A stretch of 64,000 nucleotides of DNA from Excoecaria cochinchinensis (GCA_947683425.1 CANTUQ010000055.1:2530001-2594000); one strand, 5' to 3'. Counted from the stretch's first letter, positions 11,114-23,577 are shown. Notes: generated by a model from the sequence alone, not told the origin. Program-made: numbers and translations.

Positions 11114-12257
11114 TTCTTCTCTTCTAAAACAAAATTTTGTCCTCAAAATTTATCTGGACTTGTACAATAAAGTACAATTCATCCTTTCAATCAATCTTGC
11201 ATTCCCAATACAAGTTTGCAAATAGCTTAATCATATTCTTATTTCTCATAAAAACCATTATCTCTTTGTCAATGGTAATATTTCGTATACAATTTGTGGA
11301 GACAATGGAAGAAGGGAAAATTCGTTAAATAAAGCGACCATATGCATAATGCCCTATTTTGCTTTTCTCATCGCACAAAAACCAAGATATAGACTTCCAG
11401 ACCCTTTTTAAGGTAAGTGCTACATTTTCATAACAAAAGTAAAGTGTTCAAAATAAAGCCTATGGAAATGTTTTATAAGTTGCAGCCTTTAAAATAGTGG
11501 AGATTTCAAATCCAATTATTGGATTTAGAAATAATAACATCTTATTATTTTTAGTTATCAACTCCTTTTTCCAACCTTATATCAATAAATGATCAATTAA
11601 CTTGGAGTCAAAATCTATCAGATGACCTTGTAGAACATTTAAGAAGTGTTTTGAGCGTTAAGTTCATACTTCTTTCCCCTACATAATTAAATTAGTAAGG
11701 ATATACATGTAGATTTTAAGGCATGTTTTGACTTGCATATTTATGTTTTGGCATCTTGGGCAGTCCTAACTTTGCAATACACTTAACCATTAATAAATCT
11801 ATTTGGAGTCATATTACTTCCCCAGCATTTATTTTGTCATGTACACTTATCTTCGTTAATTAATTCTCCCTAGTCCTAACTTAATCCCTTATTACTTCCA
11901 ATCCACAATCATATTTCCCTAAGCACATCTATTTCACTTCCATACACTTGTTATATATATCATGTCAGTTTCCTTCCAATTGGGGCATATGCACATAATT
12001 TGATATTTAACATGAATGGTTACATGATGCTGATGCAATGAATGTATAATGTGCCGTGTATGCAGTGTTATGCAAATGCACATCTCATGTAATACCAATG
12101 CATATTAACCCATCCCATGCATAAACTATTCAAATGATTGCCCCGCTGTCAAGGATAACTGACAAGTACCTAAAGTACTACAACTTCTTCTTTTCTTAAC
12201 CACATTCTATTTTTATATGCCCAAAAATGTATAAACCTTTGCTCTAATACCACTATA
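11114..12257 (-). other. Interior of element B, non-coding
   Basis: I found no gag or pol similarity in either strand. The left edge (11116-11145) holds the minus-strand polypurine/GAGGACAAAATTTT region. The right edge holds the primer site. The rest is AT-rich with no recognisable feature. Confidence 0.55.
12241..12252 (-). other. Primer binding site of element B
   Basis: Minus strand TGGTATTAGAGC, one base from the initiator tRNA-Met complement TGGTATCAGAGC, five bases inside the LTR end GGTGTTACA at 12258. It fixes the minus orientation of B. Confidence 0.7.
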
Positions 12258-12594
12258 TGTAACACCTTTAAATCACCAAAGTATGTGTACAATTGTTGAT
12301 CTAACTTGGTTAAGTGATTACCCTAGTTAACTAAAGTATATTTAATATTAGCTCATTGCCAAAACGGAAAATTTTAAAATTTTTGCTTACTTGCTTCTTA
12401 ACATACTTTCTTAGATCTAACCTATATAGCTTATCAGCTACTAACCTCATTTACCTAATAATTTGCCAATTAACTTTTAACTATCTTAATTTACTATTTA
12501 TTTGGTCAAAATTTTGGCAGCATAACTGTTGCACGCTAGATCTACCCTCCGGCAAATCGAACAAACCACAGCCCATTATGGGCACAACAGTCTA

Positions 12595-12596
<2 letters not shown>

Positions 12597-12643
<47 letters not shown>
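12597..12643. repeat. TA then CA microsatellite in the B right LTR
   Basis: About 17 TA units are followed by a short CA run. This marks the point where the left LTR copy is replaced by the pararetrovirus-side microsatellite. Confidence 0.9.
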
Positions 12644-12644
<1 letters not shown>

Positions 12645-13172
12645 CATAATGTTACTTAGTCTTAGAATCATAAAATACTCCAAATGTGCTATTTAACTCT
12701 GTCGAATTTTCGGTGGAATTTTCTCTATAATATTGCCTATCCCCCTGAAAACAAAAGTTCTTTAAACTTCTAAAAATAATACATTCATTCACCCTTCTCT
12801 AATTCAAACACAAACACAAGTTTTCCCGTCCTCCATTTTAAATCCAACCACACACATCATATAACACAATTTACATATATCATCAACTCTCGATACTTAA
12901 TTCAAATATACAAAAATATAAAGAGATAATATTAATACATTAAGAGTTATCAACTTTAAATAATTGTCTGATACAAACTCTTCGTTACAATTGTATTTTA
13001 ATTATCTATGTATTGTATATGCCTGCTAGAAATGGAATTCAAGTTATCTATTCCCAAAAATTTCATCTTTATTGTCTTCTTATCATGTGTCCCATCCATC
13101 ATTAATATTTCGGAACACTTGTGTTGATGGCTTGATTTCTATCTTTTGACTTGCGTGAGGATAAACCACGCG

Positions 13173-13189
13173 CTAAGCTTTACGCAAAG
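13173..13189 (-). promoter_or_regulatory. Conserved LTR stem-loop, B right copy
   Basis: This is the counterpart of 7358-7374 in the right LTR. Two base changes weaken the stem here (minus strand CTTTGC against GCTTAG). Confidence 0.4.
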
Positions 13190-13749
13190 TGGTGACTACA
13201 AAATTTAGTTTTCTAAAACTTAAGATATTAAATTTACACATAATTATTCATTAAATCCACACATGTATAAACACATGTATGATCATTTAATCACATCAAA
13301 TTTATTCGTATTATCCCATAATGTAAGCATCTCAATCATTCAGGTAATATTTCATGTAATACACCACACTTATCATGTATATTCATGTAACATCCCCAAT
13401 ACCCCTTGGAAGGATATCGAGGCCATCATGTGCACAAACCATCACACAAATACGCATGTAATACGATAAGCATAAATAATGGCGGAATAACACTAACAAA
13501 TATGTAAGCGGAAGAAAACATTAATGAAAAAAATATACTTATATGAAATTGATATTACAAAATGATAACATTCATATACAAAATTAGAAGCCTTACATCA
13601 TCTATTACAAGAATTCTCTTCACATATAATCTATACAAAAAGAATCATAAACAAAAGAAAAACTCCACTAAACTCCTAGTGGCCTACAGATAACCAACTC
13701 CCAAAAACCGAACCGATCCTACATACCTACACGGGAAAAGCACCCTGTA

Positions 13750-13767
13750 CTAAGCGATAATGCTTAG
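13750..13767 (-). promoter_or_regulatory. Conserved LTR stem-loop, C left LTR
   Basis: Minus strand CTAAGCATTATCGCTTAG: arms CTAAGC(A/G) and CGCTTAG around a TTAT loop, in the context CCCACT...TACAGGG. Confidence 0.65.
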
Positions 13768-14168
13768 TGGGCATATACAGAAACAAGACTTCTAACGAAG
13801 TCACAACAACAATAATATGCATAACAAATAATCATGCTATTTTTAAACTACACACAATAGTATAAGCCTCATACTATAAGCTATAAACTTGAAATCATAC
13901 ATGATAAATAACATCTCATTTCTATTCATTTATATACATATACATGCACCATTAATATACTATTATGCCTTTATCAATTAATCACATCTACTTACTCATA
14001 TTCTCTACTAAAACATTTCTCATATCAAGAAAGTGATAGCTAGCCACTATTTCTCATACATATCCATTTACATGTGCAACATATAACAAACATAGCCTAA
14101 ATCCCATTAATAGTGGATACGGGTGCTCTAGATACTGATTGGCAGTATCAAATCTTTAGAGACTGAAG

Positions 14169-14254
14169 TTCCAAATATCTAGTTACTCGAAGGTAACAAA
14201 CTCTAGACCCATTCCAAATATCTAGTTACTCGAAGGTAACAAACTCTAGACCCA
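14169..14254. repeat. 43-bp tandem duplication in C left LTR
   Basis: Units 14169-14211 and 14212-14254 are identical by eye and are followed by shorter CAAACTCTAGACCC iterations to about 14290. Confidence 0.85.
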
Positions 14255-15858
14255 TACGGGCAAACTCTAGACCCTTGCGGGCCAACTCTAGCAGCTGCAA
14301 ACTCTAGCCCTTTATAAGCATGTTTATCTATCCACTACTATGTATCACTCAGGCTTATCTTAAAAGTACATAAATAAATACTCTGCTCATATGCATATAC
14401 TTTACAATCACACAAGTATCAAAGCATTTCCCATCAACTCAGTTCATGCCTAAGCTAATCAAGCCATCACACATATAACTCATAACTCCATTCATGTTAT
14501 CACATGTAAGCTTTACTATGTATGATCAAACGTATACTAATGCAATCCTATACATAATCAAGGTCAAAAGATTCAGATGCAAAACTCTTGCAATGTCTTC
14601 CTCGCGACCTTTGTCGTGCTCCCGACAGAACCCATAACTCACGGCTCTTGCGCTTGTGGGCAGTGTTGCTTTCACAACAGAATGCTATGGTAGCTTCTGT
14701 TGCACCTGCGACAGAGCTCGCGCTCGCGACCCAACTCGGCGAAATCAAAACCATTGTCACCCAAATCAAACTTAAACTCCAACTTACCTCAAAATAGGCC
14801 TTCCAAACACCATAACCAACATAAAACAACATATTTCCAAAATTAATTACAATCAATTTATCAATTCACAAATCAATATATCAATAATCATAGAAGCAGA
14901 AAATTCTGCAGCAAAGTTCAATCAACTTCACATTTGATTCAATAATTTAATACTTATGCAACATAACTCATAAAAACTCAAAACCCATATCATATATACC
15001 ACTATAAGCCTATTTACACATCATAATTTCCAGAAATTCATGCATATACCCACATATAAACATCAATTCAAAGCAAGTTTCCAAACCTGATACTCCTATG
15101 CTCCAATCTAATGAGCACCACTTCCCGACGCCTTCTCCTTCCCTTTAGGATCATGAGGAGGCTCAATTAACCAAACAAACCCATAAATCACACAAACAAC
15201 AAACCCTAGATCAAAACCCAAACCAGAAATGTGAAGAGAAGATGAAGAACAAGATAAAGGAGATGAAGGAGATGATAAAAATGCAAGAACTTACCCAAAA
15301 GAAGACTAAGAGATGATCAATTCCCACCACACCAACTTGGATCCAAGCTAGGGCTCTTTTAAGAAGAGAAAAGGAAAAAAAAAGAGTAGGGAGAAGAGAG
15401 AAATGGGAATGAGGAAACAATTCTACTTTTTCCCCTTTTTCTCTTTCTTCCTCTTTTTCTTTCTCTAACCCTTGACACATGTCATTTCCTCATTAGTGGG
15501 ATTTAATCACTCACACCCAACCACATGCTCTACAACACACACTAGACCTCCCTCACTAAAACACACCCTAATATCATATGCTTATGCACACACCATTATA
15601 ACCCAACTTACTCACTTACATCCTACAACCATGTGAGCAAACGCACTCAAACATAAACCAACTTACATACACTCTAATACCATACATGCACCTACACTAT
15701 ATTGAAGCCCATAAACATGCAATTATCCCAAAGTACCCTTATCACATGCCAAAACACATACAATGCACATGCACAAACATGGCTCAAACTTCTAGGGGGC
15801 AAATGGGGTGTGACAACTCTTCCCTACTAATAAGAATGTCGTCCTCAAAATTCTCACC

Positions 15859-16980
15859 TGAACTGAACAAATGCGGATACTGAGCACTCATGGTCGCCTT
15901 TGGTTCCCAAGTCACTTATACTACCCCGTGATGATTCCATAACACTTTGACCAAAGGGACTTGCTTATTCCTCAACTGTCTTACTTCCTGAGCTAAAATA
16001 GCCTTCGGTTCTTCTTCATATAAAAAATCTGGCTGCACTTGAACATCCTGAACTGACAAAACATGTGACGGACCAGATCTATACCGACGGAGCATAGAAA
16101 CATGAAAAACATAATGTAACTTTGCTAACTCCATCAGTAAAGCCAACCTATAGGCTACCGGACCAACCTTAGCTAACACCTCAAAAGGTCCAATAAATCG
16201 AGGACTAAGCTTACCCTTCCTACCAAATCTCAGCACTTTTCTCCAGGGAGAAACCTTAAGGAAAACTTTATGCCCGACTTCAAACTGAACATATTTCGTC
16301 TTAAGGTTAGTATAGGACTTCTTTCAATCTTTAGCCGCCTTCAGATTCTGCTGCATAACTCTGATCTTTTCCTCTGTATCCCTAACCAATTCTAGCCCAA
16401 TAACTGAATGCTCGGATAACTCTATCCAACAAACTGGAGTCCTACACTGTCGACCATATAAAGCCTCATACGGTGACATTCCGATGCTCGCCTGATAACT
16501 GTTGTTCTAGGCAAATTCCATAAGCTGCACATATTTATCCCAACTACCCGGAAAGTCCAATGCACAAGCCTGTAACATATCCTCTAGAATCTGTATGACC
16601 CGCTCTGACTGGCCATCTATTTGAGGATGAAATGCCGTACTGAAATTCAACATAGTACCCAAAGCTCTCTATAGTTCCTTCCAAAACTTAGATGTAAACC
16701 TTAGGTCCCGATCGGATATTATGGATAACGACACTCCATGCAATCTGACTATCTCATCAACATAGATACGGGCTAACTTATCCATCAGATAATCCACTCT
16801 AACTGGCAGAAAATGAGCTGATTTTGTAAGCCGATCCACTATCACCCAAATCGAGTCGTGCTTCCTCTAAGTCAAAGGCAAACCAGATACAAAGTCCATG
16901 GCGATATCATCCCACTTCCACTCGAGAACGGATAAAGGTATGAGCAATCTCGAAGGAACTTGATGCTCAGCCTTTACCTG
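15859..16980 (-). pseudogene. Element C integrase core and C-terminal chromodomain remnant
   Basis: On the minus strand, beginning near 16980 after the HHCC zinc domain, the translation shows the integrase catalytic residues in MDFVSGLP, ISDRD and GQSERVIQ. The GPY/F-like region SPRFIGPFEVL follows, then the chromodomain stretch YEEEPKAIL...VKVLWNHH. The end is GENFEDDILIS, the usual chromovirus sequence before the polypurine tract. The last open piece is 15916-16236. In-frame stops interrupt it, including codons at Q or W positions. The C-terminal chromodomain with this spacing is characteristic of the Tekay/Del clade of chromoviruses, where it directs insertion into heterochromatin. Confidence 0.75.
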
Positions 16981-17970
16981 CTAACATGTCAAGCACTTAG
17001 GCACAAAATCCACAATATCCCTCTTCATACCGGACCACCAATAGAACTGCTTCATATCCCGATACATCTTCTCACTACCGAGATGCATAGTTAAAACCGT
17101 AGTGCGTGCTTCACACAAAAGCTGTTTCCTTAACTCATCATTCACACACAAGTGATTTCTATACATCAGCACCCCATCCAGAACTAAGAACTCTGACTGT
17201 TTACCAGATCGAACCTCTTGCACAACCCGCTGCAACCTCTCGTCAACCTTCTGACCATCTACAATCCTCTGTCTCAAAGTCGGCTTCACTCTCAATTGGG
17301 CAACAAAAGCCCCATTTGAATTAAACCTCCACTTGAACCGCCTCAAGAACAAAGCAGAAACCGACTTCCTACTCAAAGCATCAGCCACTACATTGGCCTT
17401 ACCAGGATGGTAATCCAATATGCAGTTGTAGTCCTTAAACAACTCTAACCAACGACACTGTCTCATGTTCCACTCCTTCTGTGTGAGGAGATACTTCAAG
17501 CTCTTATGATCCATAAAAATCCTACACTTCTCCCCATATAGATAGTGACGCCAAATCTTCAAAGCACAGATCACAGTCGCTAACTCCAAATTGTGCATCG
17601 AATAGTTCCTCGCATATGGTTTCAATTAACGAGAAGCATAAGCTACAACTTTGCCTTCTTGCATTAACACACAAATAAGCCCAATACCGGAAGCATCGCT
17701 GTACATCACAAACTCTTTACCCGAGATGGGTTGAGTAAGTACAGAAGCTTCCACTAGTAACTTCTTCAACTGCTCAAAACAAGCCTGACATTTATCCGAC
17801 CACTCAAACTTAACTCCTTTCCTTAACAACCTCGTCATTGGAGCAGCAATAACTGAGAAATCCTTCACAAACCGACGATAGTAACCCGCTAAACCAAGAA
17901 AACTCCTCACTTCTGGAACATTCCTAGGCGCTTTCCAATCTACAATCGCCTCAATCTTAGACGGATCCAC
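16981..17970 (-). pseudogene. Element C RNase H and integrase zinc domain
   Basis: Two abutting minus-strand open pieces (17626-17970 and 16981-17625) form one reading frame broken by a stop. The first covers the end of RT (VRSFLGLAGYYRRFV) and the start of RNase H with MYSDASGIGL. The second continues RNase H with MDHKSLKYL (a D, as in the usual TDHKSL) and DYHPGKANVVADALSRK, then the integrase HHCC zinc motif including MKQFYWWSGMKRD and KCLTC. The order RT, RNase H, integrase identifies Ty3/gypsy. Confidence 0.8.
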
Positions 17971-18534
17971 TTAAATACCCTTAGCCGAATCAATATGACA
18001 TAAGAAAGACACTTCCTGAAGCCAGAAGTCACACTTACTGAGCTTGGCAAACAACTGATGCTCTCTCAGAACTTGCAAAACCAACCGGAGATGCTCCTTA
18101 TGCTCACTCTCATCCTTGGAATAAACCAAGATATCATTTATGAACACTACTACAAATCGATCAAGATATGGCCTGAACACTCGGTTCATCAAATCCATAA
18201 AAGCCACCGGTGCATTGGTTAAACCTAACGGCATCACTAAAAACTCATAATGGCCATACCTAGTCCGAAATGCAGTCTTAACCACATCTTCATCCTGAAC
18301 TCGAAGCTGGTAATAACCTGACCGAAGATCAATCTTCGAAAAGACACCGGCACCTCGGAGCTAATAAAAAAAATCCTTGTCCCTAGGCAATGGATACTTG
18401 TTCTTAACTGTGACCTTATTAATTTGCCTATAGTTGATACACATTCTCACAGACCCATCCTTTTTCTTAACAAACAGAACCGGAGTGCCACATGGAAATA
18501 TTCTGGACTGAATAAACCCCTTGTCTAATAGCTC
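17971..18534 (-). pseudogene. Element C reverse transcriptase, YxDD box mutated
   Basis: The minus-strand frame carries KKKDGS, MCINYRQINKVTVKNKYPLP, KIDLRSGYYQLRV and RYGHYEFLVMPLGLTNAP. The catalytic box is FIND in place of FIDD; the Asn codon is at 18136-18138 (minus). This first aspartate coordinates the catalytic metals in reverse transcriptases, so the enzyme is inactive. A stop near 18363 and another at 17971 also interrupt it. The same FIND form occurs in element G. Confidence 0.85.
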
Positions 18535-19196
18535 TTATAGCTGAGTTTTGAGTTCTCTCAACTCTACAGGAGCTATCCGAGAAGGTCCTTTCGATATGGG
18601 AGTAGTACCCGGCACTATCTCTATGGATAACTCCACCTCCCTCTCTGGAGGAAAACCAGGCAACTCGCTCGGGAACACATCACCAAACTCTTGGACAACC
18701 GGGATATCCTCAATTCTAACTTGATCCCGCTTAGAGTCCAATATCATTGCCAGAAAAGTCTCACAACCCTTCCTAATGAATCTCTTAGCTTGCATTGCGA
18801 AAATCAAATTGCTCAAGGAGCTAGCACCCAAACCTTTAACAATAACAAAAGACCGTTCTCTATCCTGAAGCACAACTGTCTTCTTATGATAGTCAACCAC
18901 TGCCCGGTGCTTACCCAACCAGTCCATACCCAAAATCAAATCAAACTCTTTAAAGGCAACTTAATCAAATCTGCTGGAAACTCAACTCCCTCAACCAACA
19001 GGGGACAATTCCTATACATTCTACTCACATTGACACTATGCCCTAAAGGACTGGTCACACATATCTCATAGTCTAACTGATCTACCTCATGCAACTTATC
19101 AATTATCTTATTGGTGCACAAATATGAGTGTCTGGAACCAGGGTCAATTAGAGCATATAATTCAATGTCATGGAGTAGGAACTTACTGGCTATCAC
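18535..19196 (-). pseudogene. Element C aspartic protease
   Basis: Two overlapping minus-strand pieces (18936-19196 and 18535-18939) joined by a frameshift. The active site is LIDPGSRHSYL, the DPGS form often seen in plant chromoviruses, followed by VILGMDWL and the hydrophobic FP.ELPGFPPEREVE linker leading into RT. The protease would cut the Gag-Pol polyprotein. Confidence 0.8.
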
Positions 19197-19211
19197 ATTT
19201 GGAGCATCCTG

Positions 19212-20370
19212 CTACTCCCGAGCTCTCACTACATATGCTCTAGCTGGGATTGGCAAAGGACGCTCAACTGACTCTGATGCAGCACCCTCTCTAGGTTGAC
19301 TGCCTCGACCTCTTCCACGGCCTCTACCGCGACTAGCTTGAGTAGCATTCGAACCAACTCTACTAGCCTCTCGCTGATCACCCAAAGCCTCATTAAATCT
19401 TAGATAATTGGCTAAAAAGTGCTCGGTGCCCCACAGCGAAAACACCCACCTGTGAGCCACCTACACTCACCTCTGTGCCGCTTGTTACAATGAGAACATT
19501 TCGGTAACATCTCAGTCCTTCCACCCGAATTTCCTCTACTAGAACTAGATACCATAGCTGAACCCTGTCTTCTACCTCTCATAGCTGGGCCTGAAGATGA
19601 CTCATCCTGCGTGTTCCTTGACCTCTTACCCAAGGATGAAGAAGATGACCCTCCACGAGAGATGTTTCTCCTCTGAGCCCTCTCTCTCAAAACAGATTCT
19701 GACCTCTCAGCCTGCACTGCAGTTTGCACAATCTGGTAATACCCCACTCTTAGAGTACCCATCAAAGAAATCAACATCGCCTGCAGTGACTCATTCAAAC
19801 CGGCCTCAAAATGTCTACACCTAAACTCCTTTATCAAAATACCTTCTGGTGCATACTTCGCCAAACGGTTAAATTCCTTCTCAAAATCAGATACAGACAT
19901 CGCTCTCTGCTTCAAACTCAAGAACTGAGACCACTTAGCATCCTTGTATGTCTGAGTCACATACTTACTTGTGAACTCTCTTTTAAAGAAATCCCATGTA
20001 ACCAGATCAGGCAACTGAGGATGCCTACAAACCAACTCCCACCATTCATATGCAGACCCTTGCAGCAATGCCACTGCACACTCCACTCGTTGATCAGGAG
20101 GACACCGAACCTCCCTCAAAGCACGCTTCACCCTATCAATCCATTTCTCAGCAAAATCTTACTATCCAAACCCGTTCCATAGAAGTCTTCTGCACCAGCT
20201 CTTCTCATACTCTCAGTAGGGGCTCTAGGGGCAGTCACTCTCTCCAAGACTCTAGCCATATCCTGTGAGAGCTTAAACATAGCTTCGAAGGGCATGGCTG
20301 CGGCTTCGGGCTGGACCCTAACAGGTTGAGCCGACACAAAAATTGAAGGATCAATAGCTCGAGGATTCAT
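19212..20370 (-). pseudogene. Element C Gag
   Basis: Three minus-strand pieces in different frames (20128-20370, 19412-20131, 19212-19460). The first has the Gag N-terminus with RVTAPRAPTES and RRAGAEDFYGT. The second is the retrotransposon gag core, with CPPDQRVECAVALLQGSAY, WW, TWDFFKREFTSKYV and MSVSDFEKEFNRLAKYAPEG, then a basic R/S/G-rich tail and a zinc knuckle (CSHCNKRHRGECRW...CFRCG). A frameshift after CFRCG moves to the third piece, with EHFLANYLRF and an RGRGRGRG stretch. Gag forms the particle and binds RNA. Two frameshifts inactivate it. Confidence 0.85.
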
Positions 20371-20518
20371 GCTTTTAGCTTACCCCTCAAATGACCCTCG
20401 AATAGAGCCAGAATCCATCTAAAATAAACAAGAAACTGCATCAGCCAACATAGTCCTAGACATATATGCATCTATACACAACAACGACAACAAAACACCC
20501 AGAAATGCCTAAACCTAG

Positions 20519-20530
20519 GCTCTGATACCA
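20519..20530 (-). other. Primer binding site of element C
   Basis: Minus strand TGGTATCAGAGC, a perfect initiator tRNA-Met complement, five bases from the LTR end at 20536. Confidence 0.85.
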
Positions 20531-20535
20531 AAAAC

Positions 20536-22858
20536 TGTAACACCCCCTACCCATACGTAGGCGAACCCATCCGGATCGGAGTGAGATGCCGTAGGAGCAG
20601 GAGTGTCACACCAAACAGATCGATACAAAGCAAACATTCATACATAAAAAGTATTAAAAAATATGGCAGAAATTAAAACTTTTGAGAAATATCATCATGA
20701 TCATGCATTAATATAATAACATTCATTACAATAATGTTCTGATCAAACTGATATTACAAAATAATTACATATCCAAAATATATAAGAGGAAGCTTACAAA
20801 ATTACTAATACAATGAGAGTCCTATATAAAAAGAATCATTATAAAATACTACAAAAATAAGCCCTCACACTAATCCCTTCTGTGTTGACTTGACTGGTAG
20901 CGACTCTCCCAAAACACAGCACCTTCCGCACCTGCACGGATAAAACACCATGCTAAGCGATAACGATTAGTGGGGAAACACACAACAAAAGAGTGGACGG
21001 CCATTCACAATTGTCGTCAAAGCATAACACATACGATATGACATATGCGGATAATCGTGTCAGATATATAATCATACTTGCATAATAGAAACATACATTT
21101 AGAAGCTCATATCCATATCAACTGACTTCTCATACTTATCATTATGCACATTTGAATTTCTTATTCTTGTAATCATATGAAAGCAGAACAAAACAAAAAG
21201 ACCACCTGCTAACTCACAATAGTGGATAACGAGTATACAGTGATGGTACCTTATGGGTACGAATCGAACAGTAACGGTACCTTACGGGTACGAATCGAAA
21301 ACCATTGTATTTTATCACATTCAAAACATTTTAAAGAGGGGACCTTAAACAAGATCCAAATACATTCAGGGATCGCGAGGATCTAAATGGGGACCTGATC
21401 GAGGTCCAAACAGAACGGAGGGCTACAGCTAAAAGACTCTATTAGGCATGCCTAACTATCCACTAGACTGACTCTTGCAGGTCATGCGTAATCCAAATCA
21501 TATTCCAAAACACAACATATAATTTATCATGGATAACATGTTATTTGTCATGAAGAAATCATGATATTACACATATAGGCAAAATAATATAGCATACAGC
21601 AGTAAAAAGCAAAGAAAAGACATTTAAAACCCATTTTAGAAAAATAGAGCACGTGAGAGAAATAGGGCACCCTGGCCATTCTATCGCGAGCGTGAGTTTG
21701 TCGCAATCGCGACAGTGACTCCAGTATGCCCTGTTTCTCTCATGTGCTCTATTTTTCTAAAATGGGTTTTAAATGTCTTTTCTTGGCTTTTCACTGCTGT
21801 ATGCTATATTATTTTGCTTATATGTGTAATATCATGATTTCTTCATGACAAATAACATGTTATCCATGATAAATTATATGTTGTGTTTTGGAACATGATT
21901 TGGATTACGCTTGACCTGCAAGAGTTAGTCTAGTGGATAGTTAGACATGCCTAATAAAGTCTTTTAGCTGCAGCCCTCAGTTCTGTTTGGACCCTGATCA
22001 AGTCTCCGTTTGGATCCTCGTGATCCCTGAATGTTTTTGGATCTTGTTTAAGTTCCCATCTATAAAATGTTTTGAATGTGATAAAATACAATTGTTTTCG
22101 ATTCGTACCCGTAAGGTACCGTCACTGTTCGATTCGTACCTATAAGGTACCGTCATCGTATACTTGTTATCCACTATTGTGAATCAGCAGGTGCTCTGTT
22201 TGTTTTGTTCTGCTTTGATATGATTACAATAATATGATATTCGAATGTGCATAATGATAAGTATGAGAAGTCAGTTGATATGTATATGAGCTTCTGAATG
22301 TATGTTTCTATTATGCAAGTATGATTATATATCTGACATGATTATCCGCATATGTCATATCGTATGTGTTATGCTTTGACGACCATTGTGAATGGTCGTC
22401 CACTCTTTTGTTGTGTGTTTCCCCACTAAGCGTTATCGTTTAGCACGATGTTTTATCCGTGCAGGTGTGGAAGGTGCTGTGTTTTGGGAGAGTCGCCGCC
22501 AGTCAAGCCAACACAGAAGGGATCAGTGTTAGGGCTTATTTTTGTAGTATTTTGTGATGATTCTTTTTCTATAGAACTCTCATTGTGTCAGTAATTTTGT
22601 AAGCTTCCGCTTATATATTTTGGATATGTAATTATTTTGTAATATCAGTTTGATTAGAACATTATTGTAATGAATGTTATTATATTAATGCATGATCATG
22701 ATGATGTTTCTCAAAAGTTTTAATTTCTGCCATATTTCCGTATGCTTTTGATGTATGAATGTTTGCTTTGTATTGATCTGTTTGGTGTGACACCCCTACT
22801 CCTACGGCATCTCACTCCAATCCGGATGGGTTCGACTATGTATCGGTAGGGGGTGTTA
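20536..22858. repeat. 2.3-kb inverted repeat made of two LTR 3' halves
   Basis: The left arm 20536-21669 is the minus-strand copy of the last 1.1 kb of a solo-type LTR. The right arm 21726-22858 is the same segment on the plus strand. Matching landmarks include the TAGGGGGTGTTA ends, the CTAAGCG stem-loops (20953-20970, 22426-22443), TTAGGCATGCCTAA-type palindromes (21442-21455, near 21938) and AAATGGGTTTTAAATG beside the centre. The 56-bp spacer 21670-21725 carries two TCGCGA-type units. A transcript through it would fold into a hairpin of over 1 kb. Confidence 0.9.
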
Positions 22859-23577
22859 ATTGCATCTACCAAGAATTAGGCATAAACTTAACCCAACACA
22901 AATACATTAACAGGAAATCACACACGATCCCAACCTCTCAAAAGCAGCTTGAGTCACTTCTCTTCAAGATCAAACCTTCTCCTTGCCTTTCTCTTTCCTC
23001 CTAACCACAGCTTCTTACACAACCAATTCAAAAACACACACTTAATCCAGTATTTACCAACTCAAAAACACATCCAATTACCAATAGAAAAAGGAGAAGA
23101 AGAAGATCTTACTAAATCCAAACCATGCTTACCTTCTAACTTATCCTTCAAACCTCTTCAAATCATTCCGATTCTTGTAACTCAATCAACCAAAGAAGAA
23201 CAACAAATGACTAAGAAATAAAGAATAATGAAAAGAGAGAACAAAAATGGAGTTGAGGGAGAGGAAGTGGCCGGCCAACATACAAGTAGGAGGTCAAATA
23301 TGCCTTTACTTTTTCCATTATATATGTATGTAAGTGGTAGTGTTGGCAAAGCCCACATCCACACGTGGACAACACTCCACTACCCTCCAAATTCCTCACT
23401 TGCTCCTTTAACAATTTCCAATAAGTCCCTCTTTTCATTACCTCCTTCAACGAAACTTAAAATTCTTCAATTAAATCCTTACTTAAACCATAAATTCGTA
23501 CGTAAACAATTACTCTAGCACCCTAATTTAACACTTAACATCAATATTCCTTCTAGGGTATAATTCAGGTTGTTATA
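22859..23577 (-). repeat. LTR fragment closing element C on the right
   Basis: On the minus strand it begins TATAACAACCTGAAT at 23577 and is homologous to the starting portion of the D-family LTR (compare 30850-31471). It holds a donor-like TTACC context near 23130 but no coding sequence. The short ORFs across it are chance frames. Confidence 0.65.

Larger units (their letters stand above)
13386..15815 (-). repeat. Left (3') LTR of element C
   Basis: On the minus strand it runs from TGTCACACCCCATTTG at 15815 to GGGGATGTTACA at 13386, 2.4 kb. Within it, in LTR order: a donor-like GGTAAG near 15296, degenerate TCGCGA units (14597-14735), the GCATG palindrome (14314-14327), the stem-loop (13750-13767) and the acceptor-like GTGTAGG near 13727. 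A 43-bp tandem duplication lies at 14169-14254. Confidence 0.75.
13386..23577 (-). mobile_element. Element C: mosaic Tekay-like Ty3/gypsy retrotransposon, minus strand
   Basis: The insertion of 10.2 kb is bounded by the ATTCA duplication. It has an LTR at 13386-15815, a 4.7-kb interior with gag, protease, RT, RNase H, integrase and chromodomain remains, a tRNA-Met primer site, and LTR material to 23577. The two sides do not match as a normal LTR pair. The left LTR ends like the D family (GGGGATGTTACA, minus) but starts like the solo-LTR family (TGTCACACCCC). On the right, the LTR end beside the primer site is solo-type, followed by an inverted copy and then a D-type LTR start. The element is therefore a recombinant or template-switch product later rearranged. 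All coding frames are broken. Confidence 0.8.
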
